Assembly (NCBI RefSeq): GCF_030159095.1
Contig: NZ_BRXS01000002.1
Span: 558,001-622,000 of the forward strand
Reading direction: 5' to 3'
Length of the DNA: 64,000 bases
Origin: Roseisolibacter agri
GTDB taxonomy: Bacteria; Gemmatimonadota; Gemmatimonadetes; Gemmatimonadales; Gemmatimonadaceae
Shown: piece by piece, positions 50,024 to 59,142 of the stretch
How positions within the stretch are numbered: position 1 is the first letter of the stretch
Layout: each line of letters starts with the position of its first letter
Position numbers and translations under genes: made by a program
Notes under the pieces: model-generated
Databases searched by the model: none
What the model was told of the DNA's origin: nothing
Seen by the model: the letters and a program-made list of their open reading frames with translations, nothing else

Positions 50024-52735
50024 CTACATGCCGACCGTGTACGTGCGCGTCACCGGCGTGCTGACGTTGCCGGCCATGTCGACCGACTGGATGGTGAGCG
50101 TGTACGTGCCCGCCGGCGCACCGGCGGCCGCGATCGCGCCGACGCCTCCGACGTTGCGCGCCGAGCAGGTCGAGCCCGTCGCCGCCGCGAAGATCGGCGC
50201 GCTGCCGCCGTCGAGCCCGACGAAGCAGACGAGCGCGTTCGCGGGCGTCTGCCGGCTCCAGGTGATGCGCAGCGGCGCCGCGCCGAAGCCGATGTCGTCG
50301 GCGTAGGCGAGCGTGATGTTCGGGTGCGTGACGTACGCGGCGCCGCTGGCGATCCCCGAGACGGTCAGCGTCGGCGCCGACACGTCGTACTGGAAGCTCG
50401 CGGTGACGCTGCGCGCGGCGGACATCGAGACCGAGCAGGTCGGCGCGCTGCCGAAGCAGTCGCCGGCCCATGCGACGAAGTAGCTGCCGGGCGTCGCGGG
50501 CGTCGCGGTGAGCGTCACGGCGGTGCCGACGTCGAAGCTCGGGGTGCAGCTGGTGGCCGTGCCGCTGAGCGCCGTGCGCACGCAGCTGCCGGCCGGTGCC
50601 GCGCTCCACGCGATCGTGCCGCCGCCCGTGCCGGTGAGCGTGAGCGACAGCGCCGCCTGCGGCGTCGGGATGCCGAACGTCGCCGTGACCGTCTGCGCGG
50701 CGCTCAGCGCCACGACGCACGACCCGGTGCCGCTGCAGCCGCCGCCCGACCAGCCGGCGAACGTGCTCCCGGCCGTCGGCGTCGCGGTCAGCGTCACCGT
50801 CGTGCCGTTCGCGAAGGTGGTGCTGCAGGTGCCGCTCGACGCGCCGCCCGACCGCGTGCACGCGATGCCCGCGGGGGCCGAGCTCACGCCGCCGCCACCC
50901 GCGCCGGCCGTCGCGACCGTCAGCGTCACGGGGGCCGGTGCGACCGGCGTGGGTGTGAACGTCGCCGTCACCGCCTGCGTCGCGTTCAGCGTCACGACGC
51001 AGGCGCCCGTGCCCGTGCAGCCGCCGCTCCAGCCGGCGAACGTGCTGCCCGCGGCCGGCGTCGCGGTGAGCGTCACCGCAGCGCCGCTGGTGAAGCTCAC
51101 GGCGCACGCGCCGCTCTGGCCGCCGCTGCTGCGCGCGCAGGCGACGCCGCCCGGCGCGGAGCTCACGACGCCGTCGCCGCTGCCGGCCGTGCTCACGAGC
51201 AGCGCGTACGACGCCGTCGGCGGGGGCGGCGGCGGCGGGGCCACGACGGCGACGGCGAAGGTCGCGGTCACGCCCTGCGCGGCGCTCAGCGTCACCACGC
51301 AGCTGCCGGTGCCGCTGCACCCGCCGCCCGACCAGCCCTGGAAGGCGCTGCCCACCGTCGGCGTGGCGGCCAGCGTCACCGTGGTCCCGACGTCGAACGT
51401 GGCCGCGCAGGTGCCGCTCTGGCTGCCGCCCTCCGCCGCCGGCGTGCGCGCGCAGGTGATGCCGCCCGGGACCGACGAGACCGATCCGCCGCCCGTGCCC
51501 GCGGTCGCGACCGTGAGCGCGTGGCGCGCCGCCCCGAAGGTGGCGGTGACCGTCGTGGCCTGCTGCGGCGTCACCGTGCACGGCCCCGTCCCGCTGCAGC
51601 CGCCACCCGTCCATCCCAGGAAGGCGCTCCCGGCCGACGGGGTCGCGCTGAGCGTGACCGTCGTGCCGCTGACGACCGTCGTGCCGCAGTCGCCCGTCTG
51701 GCCGCCGCCGGTGCGCGTGCACTGGATCCCCGCCGGCGTCGACGTCACGCGGCCGTCGCCGATGCCGGCGAAGGCGATGCTCAGCGCGTGCATCGTCGGC
51801 GGCGGCGGCGCGAACGTCGCCGTCACCGCCTGCGCGTCGCCGATGGTCACGGTGCACGCGCCGGTGCCGCTGCAGGCGCCCGACCAGCCCATGAACGCGC
51901 TCCCCGCGGTCGGCGCCGCGGTCAGCGTCACCGCGCTCCCGAACGCGAACGCGAACGCGCAGGTGCCGCTGCGATCGGTGCCGCACGCGACGCCGGCCGG
52001 CGCGGAAGTCACGGTGCCCGTGCCGCCGCCCGCCGTCGTGATCGCGAGCACGCCGGTGCTGGGCGCGAAGGTGGCGGTCACCGTCTGCGCGGCGCTCACC
52101 AGCACCGTGCACGGCCCCGTGCCGACGCAGCCGCCGGCGCCCGCGCCGCTCCAGCCGCGGAAGATGCTCCCCGCCGCCGGCGTCGCCGTCAGCGTCACCG
52201 CGGTGGAGACGATCACCGACGTCTCGCAGCTTCCGGTCTGCAGGCCGCTGCCCGCGCCGGTGCACGCGATCCCCGCCGGCGCCGACGCCACGCTGCCCGC
52301 GCCCGTGCCGATCACGCGCACGCTGAGCGCGTGCGTCGGGATGCGCGCGAAGGTCGCCGTCACGCTGTGCGGCGCGTCGATGCGGATCGCGCAGGTGGTC
52401 GCGGTGCCGCAGCCGGCGGCGCCGGTCCACCCGGTGAAGGTGCTGCCAGCCGACGGAGCCGCGGTCAGCGACAGCATGGTGCCGCCGGGCACGGGAGCCG
52501 CGCACGCGGTGCCGCCCGTCGCGCACGTGATCGTCGTGGAGCCGGCGCTCGTCGCGCCGACGCTCACCGTGCCCGCGCCGTCGCCGCCGAACGCGACCTG
52601 CACCTGGTGGCTCGTGACCGTCGGGGGCGTCTCGATCTCGGTCGTGCTCGCGCCGTCGCATGCCGACGCGAGGAGCGCGATCGTCGCGAGCGCCGCGCGC
52701 GTCGCCGTGAAGTTCACCTGCCTGCTGCTCGCCAT
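50024..52735 (-). CDS. Large exported protein with about eight Cys-paired InlB-like repeats and a C-terminal Ig-like domain
   Basis: 903 residues from the ATG at 52735, which starts a signal ending LLASAC (a probable but atypical lipobox); the frame runs open to 52771. Eight repeats follow the plan GxGxVxSxPAGIxC, CxxxF/V, GSxFxGWSGxGC, GTGxCxV, VTATF, the same family as the giant protein at 42361. The last 130 residues (LTVSGIASGAAYVTHPNITLAY to VDMAGNVSTPVTRTY) form an Ig-like domain. Surface or adhesion function is inferred. The repeats are very alike at DNA level, suggesting recent expansion or recombination. Confidence 0.85.
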   Translation of the reverse strand: MASSRQVNFTATRAALATIALLASACDGASTTEIETPPTVTSHQVQVAFGGDGAGTVSVGATSAGSTTITCATGGTACAAPVPGGTMLSLTAAPSAGSTFTGWTGAAGCGTATTCAIRIDAPHSVTATFARIPTHALSVRVIGTGAGSVASAPAGIACTGAGSGLQTGSCETSVIVSTAVTLTATPAAGSIFRGWSGAGAGGCVGTGPCTVLVSAAQTVTATFAPSTGVLAITTAGGGTGTVTSAPAGVACGTDRSGTCAFAFAFGSAVTLTAAPTAGSAFMGWSGACSGTGACTVTIGDAQAVTATFAPPPPTMHALSIAFAGIGDGRVTSTPAGIQCTRTGGGQTGDCGTTVVSGTTVTLSATPSAGSAFLGWTGGGCSGTGPCTVTPQQATTVTATFGAARHALTVATAGTGGGSVSSVPGGITCARTPAAEGGSQSGTCAATFDVGTTVTLAATPTVGSAFQGWSGGGCSGTGSCVVTLSAAQGVTATFAVAVVAPPPPPPPTASYALLVSTAGSGDGVVSSAPGGVACARSSGGQSGACAVSFTSGAAVTLTATPAAGSTFAGWSGGCTGTGACVVTLNATQAVTATFTPTPVAPAPVTLTVATAGAGGGGVSSAPAGIACTRSGGASSGTCSTTFANGTTVTLTATPTAGSTFAGWSGGGCSGTGSCVVALSAAQTVTATFGIPTPQAALSLTLTGTGGGTIAWSAAPAGSCVRTALSGTATSCTPSFDVGTAVTLTATPATPGSYFVAWAGDCFGSAPTCSVSMSAARSVTASFQYDVSAPTLTVSGIASGAAYVTHPNITLAYADDIGFGAAPLRITWSRQTPANALVCFVGLDGGSAPIFAAATGSTCSARNVGGVGAIAAAGAPAGTYTLTIQSVDMAGNVSTPVTRTYTVGM

Positions 52736-52899
52736 CACTCGTCTGCCGGGAGGGACGCCGTCGGTCCGCACGGACGCTCGGGCGCTGGGCGTCGCGGAAC
52801 GTCGTCGTCACCGCGCGTCGCGTCGACGCCACGACTGTGGCCATCGAACTGCCGCAAACGTATGAATGGTACAGCTCGCCGTCAAACGCGCGACGGATA

Positions 52900-52941
52900 C
52901 GCGACGGGGCGCGACCGATCGACCGGTCGCGCCCCGTCGCG
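52900..52941 (-). terminator. Terminator of the tssK-tssL-tssM cluster
   Basis: A perfect 18-bp stem (52900-52917 with 52924-52941) with a 6-base loop lies 22 bp after the tssM stop. Confidence 0.8.
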
Positions 52942-52963
52942 TGCTGCGTGGATCGTCAGCGTA

Positions 52964-55900
52964 TCAGCGCGTCACCTGCGGCGCGCAGCTCATCCCGCCC
53001 AGCCACCCGCGCTTCAGCACCGGCATCCCCTCGGGGAACCCGAACTCCACCGCCACCGCGCCGTCCCCGCTCCCCCACTCCGCGCGGTAGCCGCCGCCGT
53101 CGCCCTCGGCCTTCGTCGCCTGCGCGACCAGCCGGAAGAGCGCCCAGTCGCCCGACGCCGCCTTCACCGTCGTCTCGCGGTCGCGGCGGTTCCGGACGTT
53201 GCGCACCACCAGCAGCTTCGCCTCGCGCCCCGTCGTCGACGGCCACGTGAACTCCGCTGGCGGCGCGTTCTTCTCGAAGCGCGCCACGCGCGTGCCCTGC
53301 GTGAGCGTCACCTGCGGCACGCGGTCGTTCGCCACGCCGCGCGCGGTGAACGTCACGCGCGGCTCCGGCCCGCCCGCGAACAGCGCCTCCGACACGCGCG
53401 CGGCGCGGTTGAAGAACGCCACGAACTCGCCCGACAGCGCCACCGGCGCGCCCGCCTTCGGCACCCACTGCGCGCCCTGCTTCTCCAGCAGCCCCTCCAG
53501 CCGCTCCTGCTGCAGCACGAACAGCGCGCCCGTGCCCGGCGCCAGCTGCGCCGCGATCTCCTGCGGCGTCGCCTCCGCGCTCGCATCGGGGTTGAACGGG
53601 AACTTGGCGAGCATCGGCGTGATCGCGTTGCACAGCGAGCGGCCACGTTCGTTGAGGATGCGCGTGAGGTCCGCGACCTCCTTCGCGCTCATCGCCGGCG
53701 GGGGCGGCGGCGCCGCCCCACCGCCACCACCACCGCCGCCCGCGGCCACGCGCGGCGCGCGCGGCATCGGCGTGCCGCTGATGTTGCGCAGCGTCGCCTC
53801 CGCGTAGTCGATGGGCGCCAGCAGCAGCTGCGTCACCGCGGGCCCCACCTGGATGGCCGCCGAGTCGACCGCGAACGACTGGCCCAGCTGCCGCGCGGCC
53901 GTCTTGGCGAGCGACGCCTGCGCCATCGCCTGCGTGCCCGCCTGCCGCAGCGCGAGCACGCCCTGGCTGTCGGCCGGCGGCGGCATCGCGACGATCTGCT
54001 CCATCGCGCCCTGCAGCGCGAGCAGCGCGTTGGCGTACGGCTGGTTCTTCTCGCTCACGAACTTGTCCGTCACCGCGCCCGGCGTGACCGCCTGCACGGG
54101 CTGGAACGCCGCCGCCATCGCGGAGTCGACGATCGTGTGGCGCGCGGCCAGCGAGAGCGCGGCCAGCAGCGGCGACTGCGCGCCGCCGACGGTGCCCAGC
54201 TGCGTCGACGCCGCGCGGATGTTGCCCGCGCGCACGACCGCGGTGCCGCGCACGAACTGCCGCCAGCGCTCCGCGTAGTCCGCGCGGTAGCGGCGCCGCA
54301 GCCCGTCGATCACGCTCGCGCGGTCCTGCGCCAGCGCGGCCGTCGCGTCGCCCACGACCCACCGCTCGCCCTGGAAGAAGCGGTCGGAGTTCTTGAACGC
54401 GCCGTCCATGAACGCCCACCCCTTCGTCGTGAACGCGCCCGGCACCTCCGCCGGCGCGTTGACGACGCCGGCCGCCGCGGGCGCGATGTCCAGCAGCCGC
54501 GCCGGCGGCGCCGCCTTCGACGCCTCGACCAGCATGTTCTGGTAGATGCGCTCCTCACCGGCGAAGCGCGCCAGGAACGCGCGCGACCGCGTCACCAGCC
54601 CCGCGTCCGCCGTCTGGGGGAACGGGTTGGTGTCGGGCAGCATCGTCGCGTAGAACGCGAACTGGTTGCGCGCCAGCGCCGTCACGTCGGCATCCGTCGC
54701 GCGGCCGCGCTGCCAGCTCGTGAGCAGCACCGGCGCCATGAAGTCGGCCGTGCTGCGCGCCGGCTCCGCGGTGGCGATCAGGTACGCCTTCAGCGCCGCG
54801 TAGTTGCGGCCGTAGTCGTCCGTCTCGCGCGGCACCTCGGGGAGCGCGCGCAGCGAGTCCACCAGCGCCGCCCACGTCGCCGCGTGCAGCTGGCCGCGGT
54901 AGCCGTCGATCCACACGCGGCGGCCGGCGTCGAACAGCGCGCCGCCGCGCCACAGCCCCCAGCGCAGCCGCAGCGGCGGCCCGTCGGCCTCGAACGCGCG
55001 CAGCGTGTCCAGCGTCCCGCGCAGCGCGTCCAGCGTCCGCAGCGCCTCGGCGCTCGGGAAGGCGACCGTGCCCGCGGGCGCGCTGAGGACCGGCAGCGCG
55101 GCCACCGCGCGCGCCTGCCGCGCGGTGCGGTCGGCGAGCGCGCGGTTGCCCAGCCACGACGTCGTCACGCCCGCCGCGACCACCAGCGCCGCGGCGATGC
55201 CGGCGCCCAGCAGCGCGCGGCGCGTCCGGCTCACGCGCAGCCCGCCGCGCGCGGCCGCCGCGGCGCCGGCGTCGCCCAGCACGACGTCCGGGAAGAGCCG
55301 CTCGAGGAACACCCACTGCGGGACCTTCCGCGCCGCCGGCGGCGCGTAGCCGCCCATCCCGGCCGGCGTCATCCCCGGCACGTTGGGGCGCGAGAACGCG
55401 CTCGTCGCGCCCGAGCCGGCCGGCATCACCACCGCCTGCTGCTGCGCCGCGGCGCCGCCCGCGTCGGCCACCACGACGGGGCGCGCGCCCACGAAGTAGA
55501 AGCCGCGCAGTCGCGGGCTCGCGCCCAGCTGCATCGGGCGGCACAGCTCGACCAGGAACTTGGTCGCCGCCGGCGCCAGCTTGCCCAGCTCGCGCGGCAG
55601 CTCGTACGCGGCCAGGCGGCGCTCCTCCACGCTCTCGCGCGCCAGCAGCGCCGGGCGCCGTCCGCCCAGCGACGCGGCGAGCTCGCGGAACGCGGCCTCG
55701 AGGCGCGGGGTGAGGCGCTCCTCGTGGCTCCCGGCGGCGTGCGCGCCGCTCACGTCCGGCCCGAACGGCAGCGCGGCGCCCAGCGGCTCGCGCACCTCGT
55801 CGCGCGTCAGCGCCGCGGCCCACGCCTCGAAGTGCGGCAGGCGGTCGGCCTTGGTGAAGAAGACGTAGACCGGCAGCGCGAGCCCGAAGTCGCGCGCGGC

Positions 55901-56551
55901 GTCGGTCAGCCGGCGGCGCAGCAGCTGCGCGGTGCTCTCCAGCTGCTGCCCCTGGTCGCCGAAGAAGACGTCGCAGCTCACGCAGACGACGGCCGCCCGC
56001 GGTGCGGGCTCCGCCCGGCCCAGCGCGGCGCCGAGCGCGGGCGGGCGGAGCGCGCGGACCACGCTCTTCCAGCGCGACTCGTCGGCCAGCACCTTGCCGC
56101 CCGGCTCCACGAACAGGGCCTGCTTCGCCAGCCAGAGGTTGGCGGCGGCGGTGGCCGGCGGCGCCTCCCCCACGGCGTCGCCCGCCAGCAGCTCGGCGTC
56201 CAGCCCGGCGCGGGTGACGACGGTGGTCTTGCAGCTCCCCTCGGTGCCGACGAGGAGGACCATCGGGCGCTGGTCGAAGGCGCCGCGCGGCAGCCGGGCG
56301 CGCGCGGCGGCGACGGCCACCAGGGCGTCGTCCTTCCCGGGGCCGGCGGCCGGCGCCGCCGGCGCGTCGGGCCGCAGGAACCAGAGCAGCGCCCCGGCCG
56401 CGATCAGGCCGAGGGTGAGCAGGCCGACGCGCAGGACGGTGCGCTCCCCATCGGTGAGGGGGAGCACCGCGCCCAGCACCCAGGCGAGGAGAATGAAGAC
56501 GATGAGCGTGGCGAGCGCGGCGTACCAGCGCGTCGCGGCGGGGCGGGCCAT
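52964..56551 (-). CDS. tssM: Type VI secretion membrane-complex protein TssM (IcmF-like)
   Basis: A 1195-residue inner-membrane protein. Helices lie near 11-30 and 40-58, followed by a cytoplasmic NTPase-like domain and a third helix near 440-460 that leads into a large periplasmic part. The domain order and the IcmF segment (AVVCVSCDVFFGD, VYVFFTKADRLPHFEAW) identify TssM. The Walker A-like loop is GTEGSCKTT (102-110), with Cys107 where Gly is usual. TssM spans the envelope and forms the T6SS membrane complex with TssL (and TssJ). A Gly/Pro-rich linker lies before the C-terminal periplasmic beta domain. The start is 48 bp from the tssL stop. Confidence 0.92.
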   Translation of the reverse strand: MARPAATRWYAALATLIVFILLAWVLGAVLPLTDGERTVLRVGLLTLGLIAAGALLWFLRPDAPAAPAAGPGKDDALVAVAAARARLPRGAFDQRPMVLLVGTEGSCKTTVVTRAGLDAELLAGDAVGEAPPATAAANLWLAKQALFVEPGGKVLADESRWKSVVRALRPPALGAALGRAEPAPRAAVVCVSCDVFFGDQGQQLESTAQLLRRRLTDAARDFGLALPVYVFFTKADRLPHFEAWAAALTRDEVREPLGAALPFGPDVSGAHAAGSHEERLTPRLEAAFRELAASLGGRRPALLARESVEERRLAAYELPRELGKLAPAATKFLVELCRPMQLGASPRLRGFYFVGARPVVVADAGGAAAQQQAVVMPAGSGATSAFSRPNVPGMTPAGMGGYAPPAARKVPQWVFLERLFPDVVLGDAGAAAAARGGLRVSRTRRALLGAGIAAALVVAAGVTTSWLGNRALADRTARQARAVAALPVLSAPAGTVAFPSAEALRTLDALRGTLDTLRAFEADGPPLRLRWGLWRGGALFDAGRRVWIDGYRGQLHAATWAALVDSLRALPEVPRETDDYGRNYAALKAYLIATAEPARSTADFMAPVLLTSWQRGRATDADVTALARNQFAFYATMLPDTNPFPQTADAGLVTRSRAFLARFAGEERIYQNMLVEASKAAPPARLLDIAPAAAGVVNAPAEVPGAFTTKGWAFMDGAFKNSDRFFQGERWVVGDATAALAQDRASVIDGLRRRYRADYAERWRQFVRGTAVVRAGNIRAASTQLGTVGGAQSPLLAALSLAARHTIVDSAMAAAFQPVQAVTPGAVTDKFVSEKNQPYANALLALQGAMEQIVAMPPPADSQGVLALRQAGTQAMAQASLAKTAARQLGQSFAVDSAAIQVGPAVTQLLLAPIDYAEATLRNISGTPMPRAPRVAAGGGGGGGGAAPPPPPAMSAKEVADLTRILNERGRSLCNAITPMLAKFPFNPDASAEATPQEIAAQLAPGTGALFVLQQERLEGLLEKQGAQWVPKAGAPVALSGEFVAFFNRAARVSEALFAGGPEPRVTFTARGVANDRVPQVTLTQGTRVARFEKNAPPAEFTWPSTTGREAKLLVVRNVRNRRDRETTVKAASGDWALFRLVAQATKAEGDGGGYRAEWGSGDGAVAVEFGFPEGMPVLKRGWLGGMSCAPQVTR

Positions 56552-56599
56552 CGGTGGATGCGGAAGGGAGACCTTGAACGACGTGCCTCGTGCCGGGCG

Positions 56600-57340
56600 C
56601 TATCGCGTTGCCGCCGTGCGGATCTGATCGACGGCGCCGCCGAGCGTCAGCGCGCCGACGCCCCACAGCCCGACGGCGAGGAGCGCGGAGGCGGCGAGCG
56701 CGATCGTGAGGCGGCGGATCCAGGGGTCGCGCGCGATCACCGCGTCGGCAGGCGGGCGCCACGACGGCGCCAGCGGACCCTGATTGCCGGTGAGCCGCGC
56801 GAGCCGGTCGCCCACGCGCACCGCGATCGCCTGCAGCGCGGCGGCGTCGTGGCCGTAGCGGCCGCGGAAGCCCAGGAGCAGCACCAGCTGGTGGACCTCC
56901 AGCACGTCGGCGAGGACGGCGGAGTCCGGGCGCGCGAGCAGCTGCTCGACGTGCTGGAAGAAGAACTCGCCGGCCAGGTGGATCCCGAACAGCTCCTCCT
57001 GCAGCGGGCGGCGCGCCCAGTCCGCGAGCGCCGGCTGGCGGCTGTTGAGCGCCGACTCGTCGAGCAGCGCGACCACCGCGAACACGGCGAGCCGGATGTC
57101 GTCGGGCGGATAGCCCGCCTGGCGGGCCTCGCCGTCGGCGCGCTGCAGCAGCTGGACGATCTGCTGGCGGAAGGCCGCGGCGTCCGGGATCGACTGGCGG
57201 CCGGCGCGCAGCCGCACGACGGCGGTCAGCGCCTCCTGCAGCATGCGCGCGAGCCGGCCGCGCGCGAGGACGTCCTGGGCGGGAACGGAAGCAGGGGCGC
57301 CGGCTCCGGGATCGGGCGGCGCGATGAACGGTGCGGTCAT
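56600..57340 (-). CDS. tssL: Type VI secretion protein TssL (DotU/IcmH-like)
   Basis: A 246-residue protein with the DotU fold: an N-terminal cytoplasmic helical domain (VQLLQRADGEARQAGY, LAVFAVVALLDESALNS, LQEELFGIHLAGEFFFQHVEQLL, VLEVHQLVLLLGFRGRYG) and a single C-terminal membrane helix near 211-233. No peptidoglycan-binding OmpA extension is present, so it is the short form that needs other proteins for cell-wall anchoring. It lies between tssK and tssM on the same strand. A longer open frame to 58606 runs through tssK and is rejected. Confidence 0.92.
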   Translation of the reverse strand: MTAPFIAPPDPGAGAPASVPAQDVLARGRLARMLQEALTAVVRLRAGRQSIPDAAAFRQQIVQLLQRADGEARQAGYPPDDIRLAVFAVVALLDESALNSRQPALADWARRPLQEELFGIHLAGEFFFQHVEQLLARPDSAVLADVLEVHQLVLLLGFRGRYGHDAAALQAIAVRVGDRLARLTGNQGPLAPSWRPPADAVIARDPWIRRLTIALAASALLAVGLWGVGALTLGGAVDQIRTAATR

Positions 57341-57418
57341 CCGGCGGGTCTCGCAGCAGGGGCACGCGTCGCGCCCCTGCGGCGCGGCGCGTGGCCCAAC
57401 GTACGCGCCGGATGACGC

Positions 57419-57451
57419 GCGCGCCACGAGGTCAGGTGCCCCGTGGCGCGC
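57419..57451 (-). terminator. Hairpin between tssK and tssL
   Basis: GCGCGCCACG (57419-57428) pairs with CGTGGCGCGC (57442-57451). A second smaller stem (GCAGGGGC...GCCCCTGC, about 57355-57380) is next to it. These may attenuate read-through from tssK to tssL and set the subunit ratio. Confidence 0.45.
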
Positions 57452-57486
57452 CGTCGACGTCACACCGATGGCCGGTCGTCCGACCG

Positions 57487-58941
57487 TCAGCCCGGGACCA
57501 GCACCACCAGCTCGAGCGCCGCGTCGGGGAGCGCGTCGGGCACGTAGACGCCGAACTCGCGCGTGTCGCGCAGCCCCTGCGCGCACGGGCCGGCGAGCGT
57601 GATCTCGAAGTAGGCCGTGTCGCCGCGCGGCGCGATGCCGGCCGGCGGCGCGGGCAGGTGCTCGAGCGCCATGCCCGGATACGCGCGCCGCACCAGCTCC
57701 AGCACGAACTTGCTCGCGCACGCCTTCACGTACTGCGGCACGCGCACCGCCGTCTCCACCGGCCCCACGCCCGAGCGCGCGGCCAGGAACCAGCGCGCGC
57801 CCGGCTCGAAGCAGCGCGGGTCCGACACGGGCGCGGTGAACAGCACCTCGGTCGCGCGCGTCAGCGGCGCGACCACCGCGCGTGCCGCCACCACCACGTC
57901 GAGATGCTCGCGCAGGTGGCGCTCCAGCGCGGCGAAGCAGCTCCCCAGGTCGTCGTGCTGGTACGCGGGGAGGTCGCGCGCCTGCGCCGTCAGCGAGAAG
58001 GTGCACAGCGCGCCCGCGAGCCGCGACAGCTCCAGCCAGAGCCTCTCCGGATGCGCCGTCCGCGTCGTCAGCAGGTGCCGCAGCGGCGCCTCGGCCGACC
58101 GCACGGCGTGGAGCAGCCAGCGCGTGGCGACCTCGTTGCCGGCGTAGGCCGACGGCGCGGCGCCGGGCACCGGTGGCGCGGGCGTCGGGCGCGCGACGAC
58201 GGCCAGCGTCGCCGCCTTCGCCTCCAGCATCCCGACGATCTGCTGCAGCAGCGCCACCAGCCGCGGGCTCCCCGCCAGCTGCAGACAGGGCGGCACGAAC
58301 GCGGGGTCGAGCACGAACCGTCCCGCGCCGTCGCGGCGGATGCGCGCGATCGGCAGCGACACGTCGCCGTCGGCCACCTCGTCGTCCAGCAGCAGGCGGA
58401 AGTTCTTGGCCGCGAAGTGCAGCGCCGCGCGGTCGAGCCCCGTGACCTCGTCCACCACCTCGTGCTCCACCGCGCGGAAGCGCAGCGGGTGCGCGGGCGT
58501 CAGCGGCAGCGGCGCGTGCCAGCTCCCCGTGCCGTCGGCGGAGGTGCCGTTGCCGTTGCCCGGCTCCGCGGGCGCGTCGGCGACGTTGGCGTCGTCGCTG
58601 CGCCACGCCGGGAGCGCGAGGTGCACGACGTGGCCCTCGCGCGCCGGCGAGAAGCGGTCGGCGAGCGCGCCGGGCGCCGGGGCGGGGTCGCCGTCGGGGA
58701 TGCGGAACGGCGTCCCGTCGGGGAGGATGCCGCGCGCGTGGCGGAGCGCCAGCGTCCCGTTGCGCAGCGCCTCGTCGTCCACCTCCAGCGCGGCGACGCC
58801 GTACGGGAACGCGAACAGCGCGCTCAGCGTCAGCGCGACCGCGTCGTCGAAGTGGCGGCGCTGCGCCTGGAAGTGGTGCGGCGCGAGGTACATCCCTTCC
58901 TCCCAGACGACGCGGGCAGGAAGGTGCGGCGTGGCTCGCAT
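57487..58941 (-). CDS. tssK: Type VI secretion baseplate protein TssK (copy 1)
   Basis: A 484-residue cytoplasmic baseplate subunit. The N-terminal hallmark is VVWEEGMYLAPHHFQAQ, close to the TssK signature W-x-x-G-x-x-L-x-P-x-H-F-Q. Further family segments include LLLDDEVADGDVSLPIARI, FVPPCLQLAGSP, the helical shoulder domain, and the head domain ending VYVPDALPDAALELVVLVPG. TssK links the phage-like baseplate to TssL and TssM, which are encoded just downstream. It is divergent from the kinase-like T6SS gene at 59143, with about 200 bp of shared promoter space. Confidence 0.93.
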   Translation of the reverse strand: MRATPHLPARVVWEEGMYLAPHHFQAQRRHFDDAVALTLSALFAFPYGVAALEVDDEALRNGTLALRHARGILPDGTPFRIPDGDPAPAPGALADRFSPAREGHVVHLALPAWRSDDANVADAPAEPGNGNGTSADGTGSWHAPLPLTPAHPLRFRAVEHEVVDEVTGLDRAALHFAAKNFRLLLDDEVADGDVSLPIARIRRDGAGRFVLDPAFVPPCLQLAGSPRLVALLQQIVGMLEAKAATLAVVARPTPAPPVPGAAPSAYAGNEVATRWLLHAVRSAEAPLRHLLTTRTAHPERLWLELSRLAGALCTFSLTAQARDLPAYQHDDLGSCFAALERHLREHLDVVVAARAVVAPLTRATEVLFTAPVSDPRCFEPGARWFLAARSGVGPVETAVRVPQYVKACASKFVLELVRRAYPGMALEHLPAPPAGIAPRGDTAYFEITLAGPCAQGLRDTREFGVYVPDALPDAALELVVLVPG

Positions 58942-59142
58942 GGGGTGGGGGCGGGCGGTCGCGGTCGCGGAGGGCGTCGCAGTGGGATCACCGTGGCGTC
59001 GAACGGCCCGAGGGGGCTGATTGCGACGCCGCGGCGAGCGGTGAACAATACACGACGCCCCCCGGGCCCGCCCCCCTCACCACCACCGCGACGCGTTCGG
59101 CTCGTCGCGCCCGACGCCTCAGCGACGACGCCAGAGCGACGA

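Noticed and set aside
50021-57415. A 2464-codon plus-strand open frame opposite the InlB-repeat protein, tssM and tssL
   Set aside because: It spans three well-supported genes and the terminator between them on the other strand; its translation is Arg/Ala low-complexity without domains.
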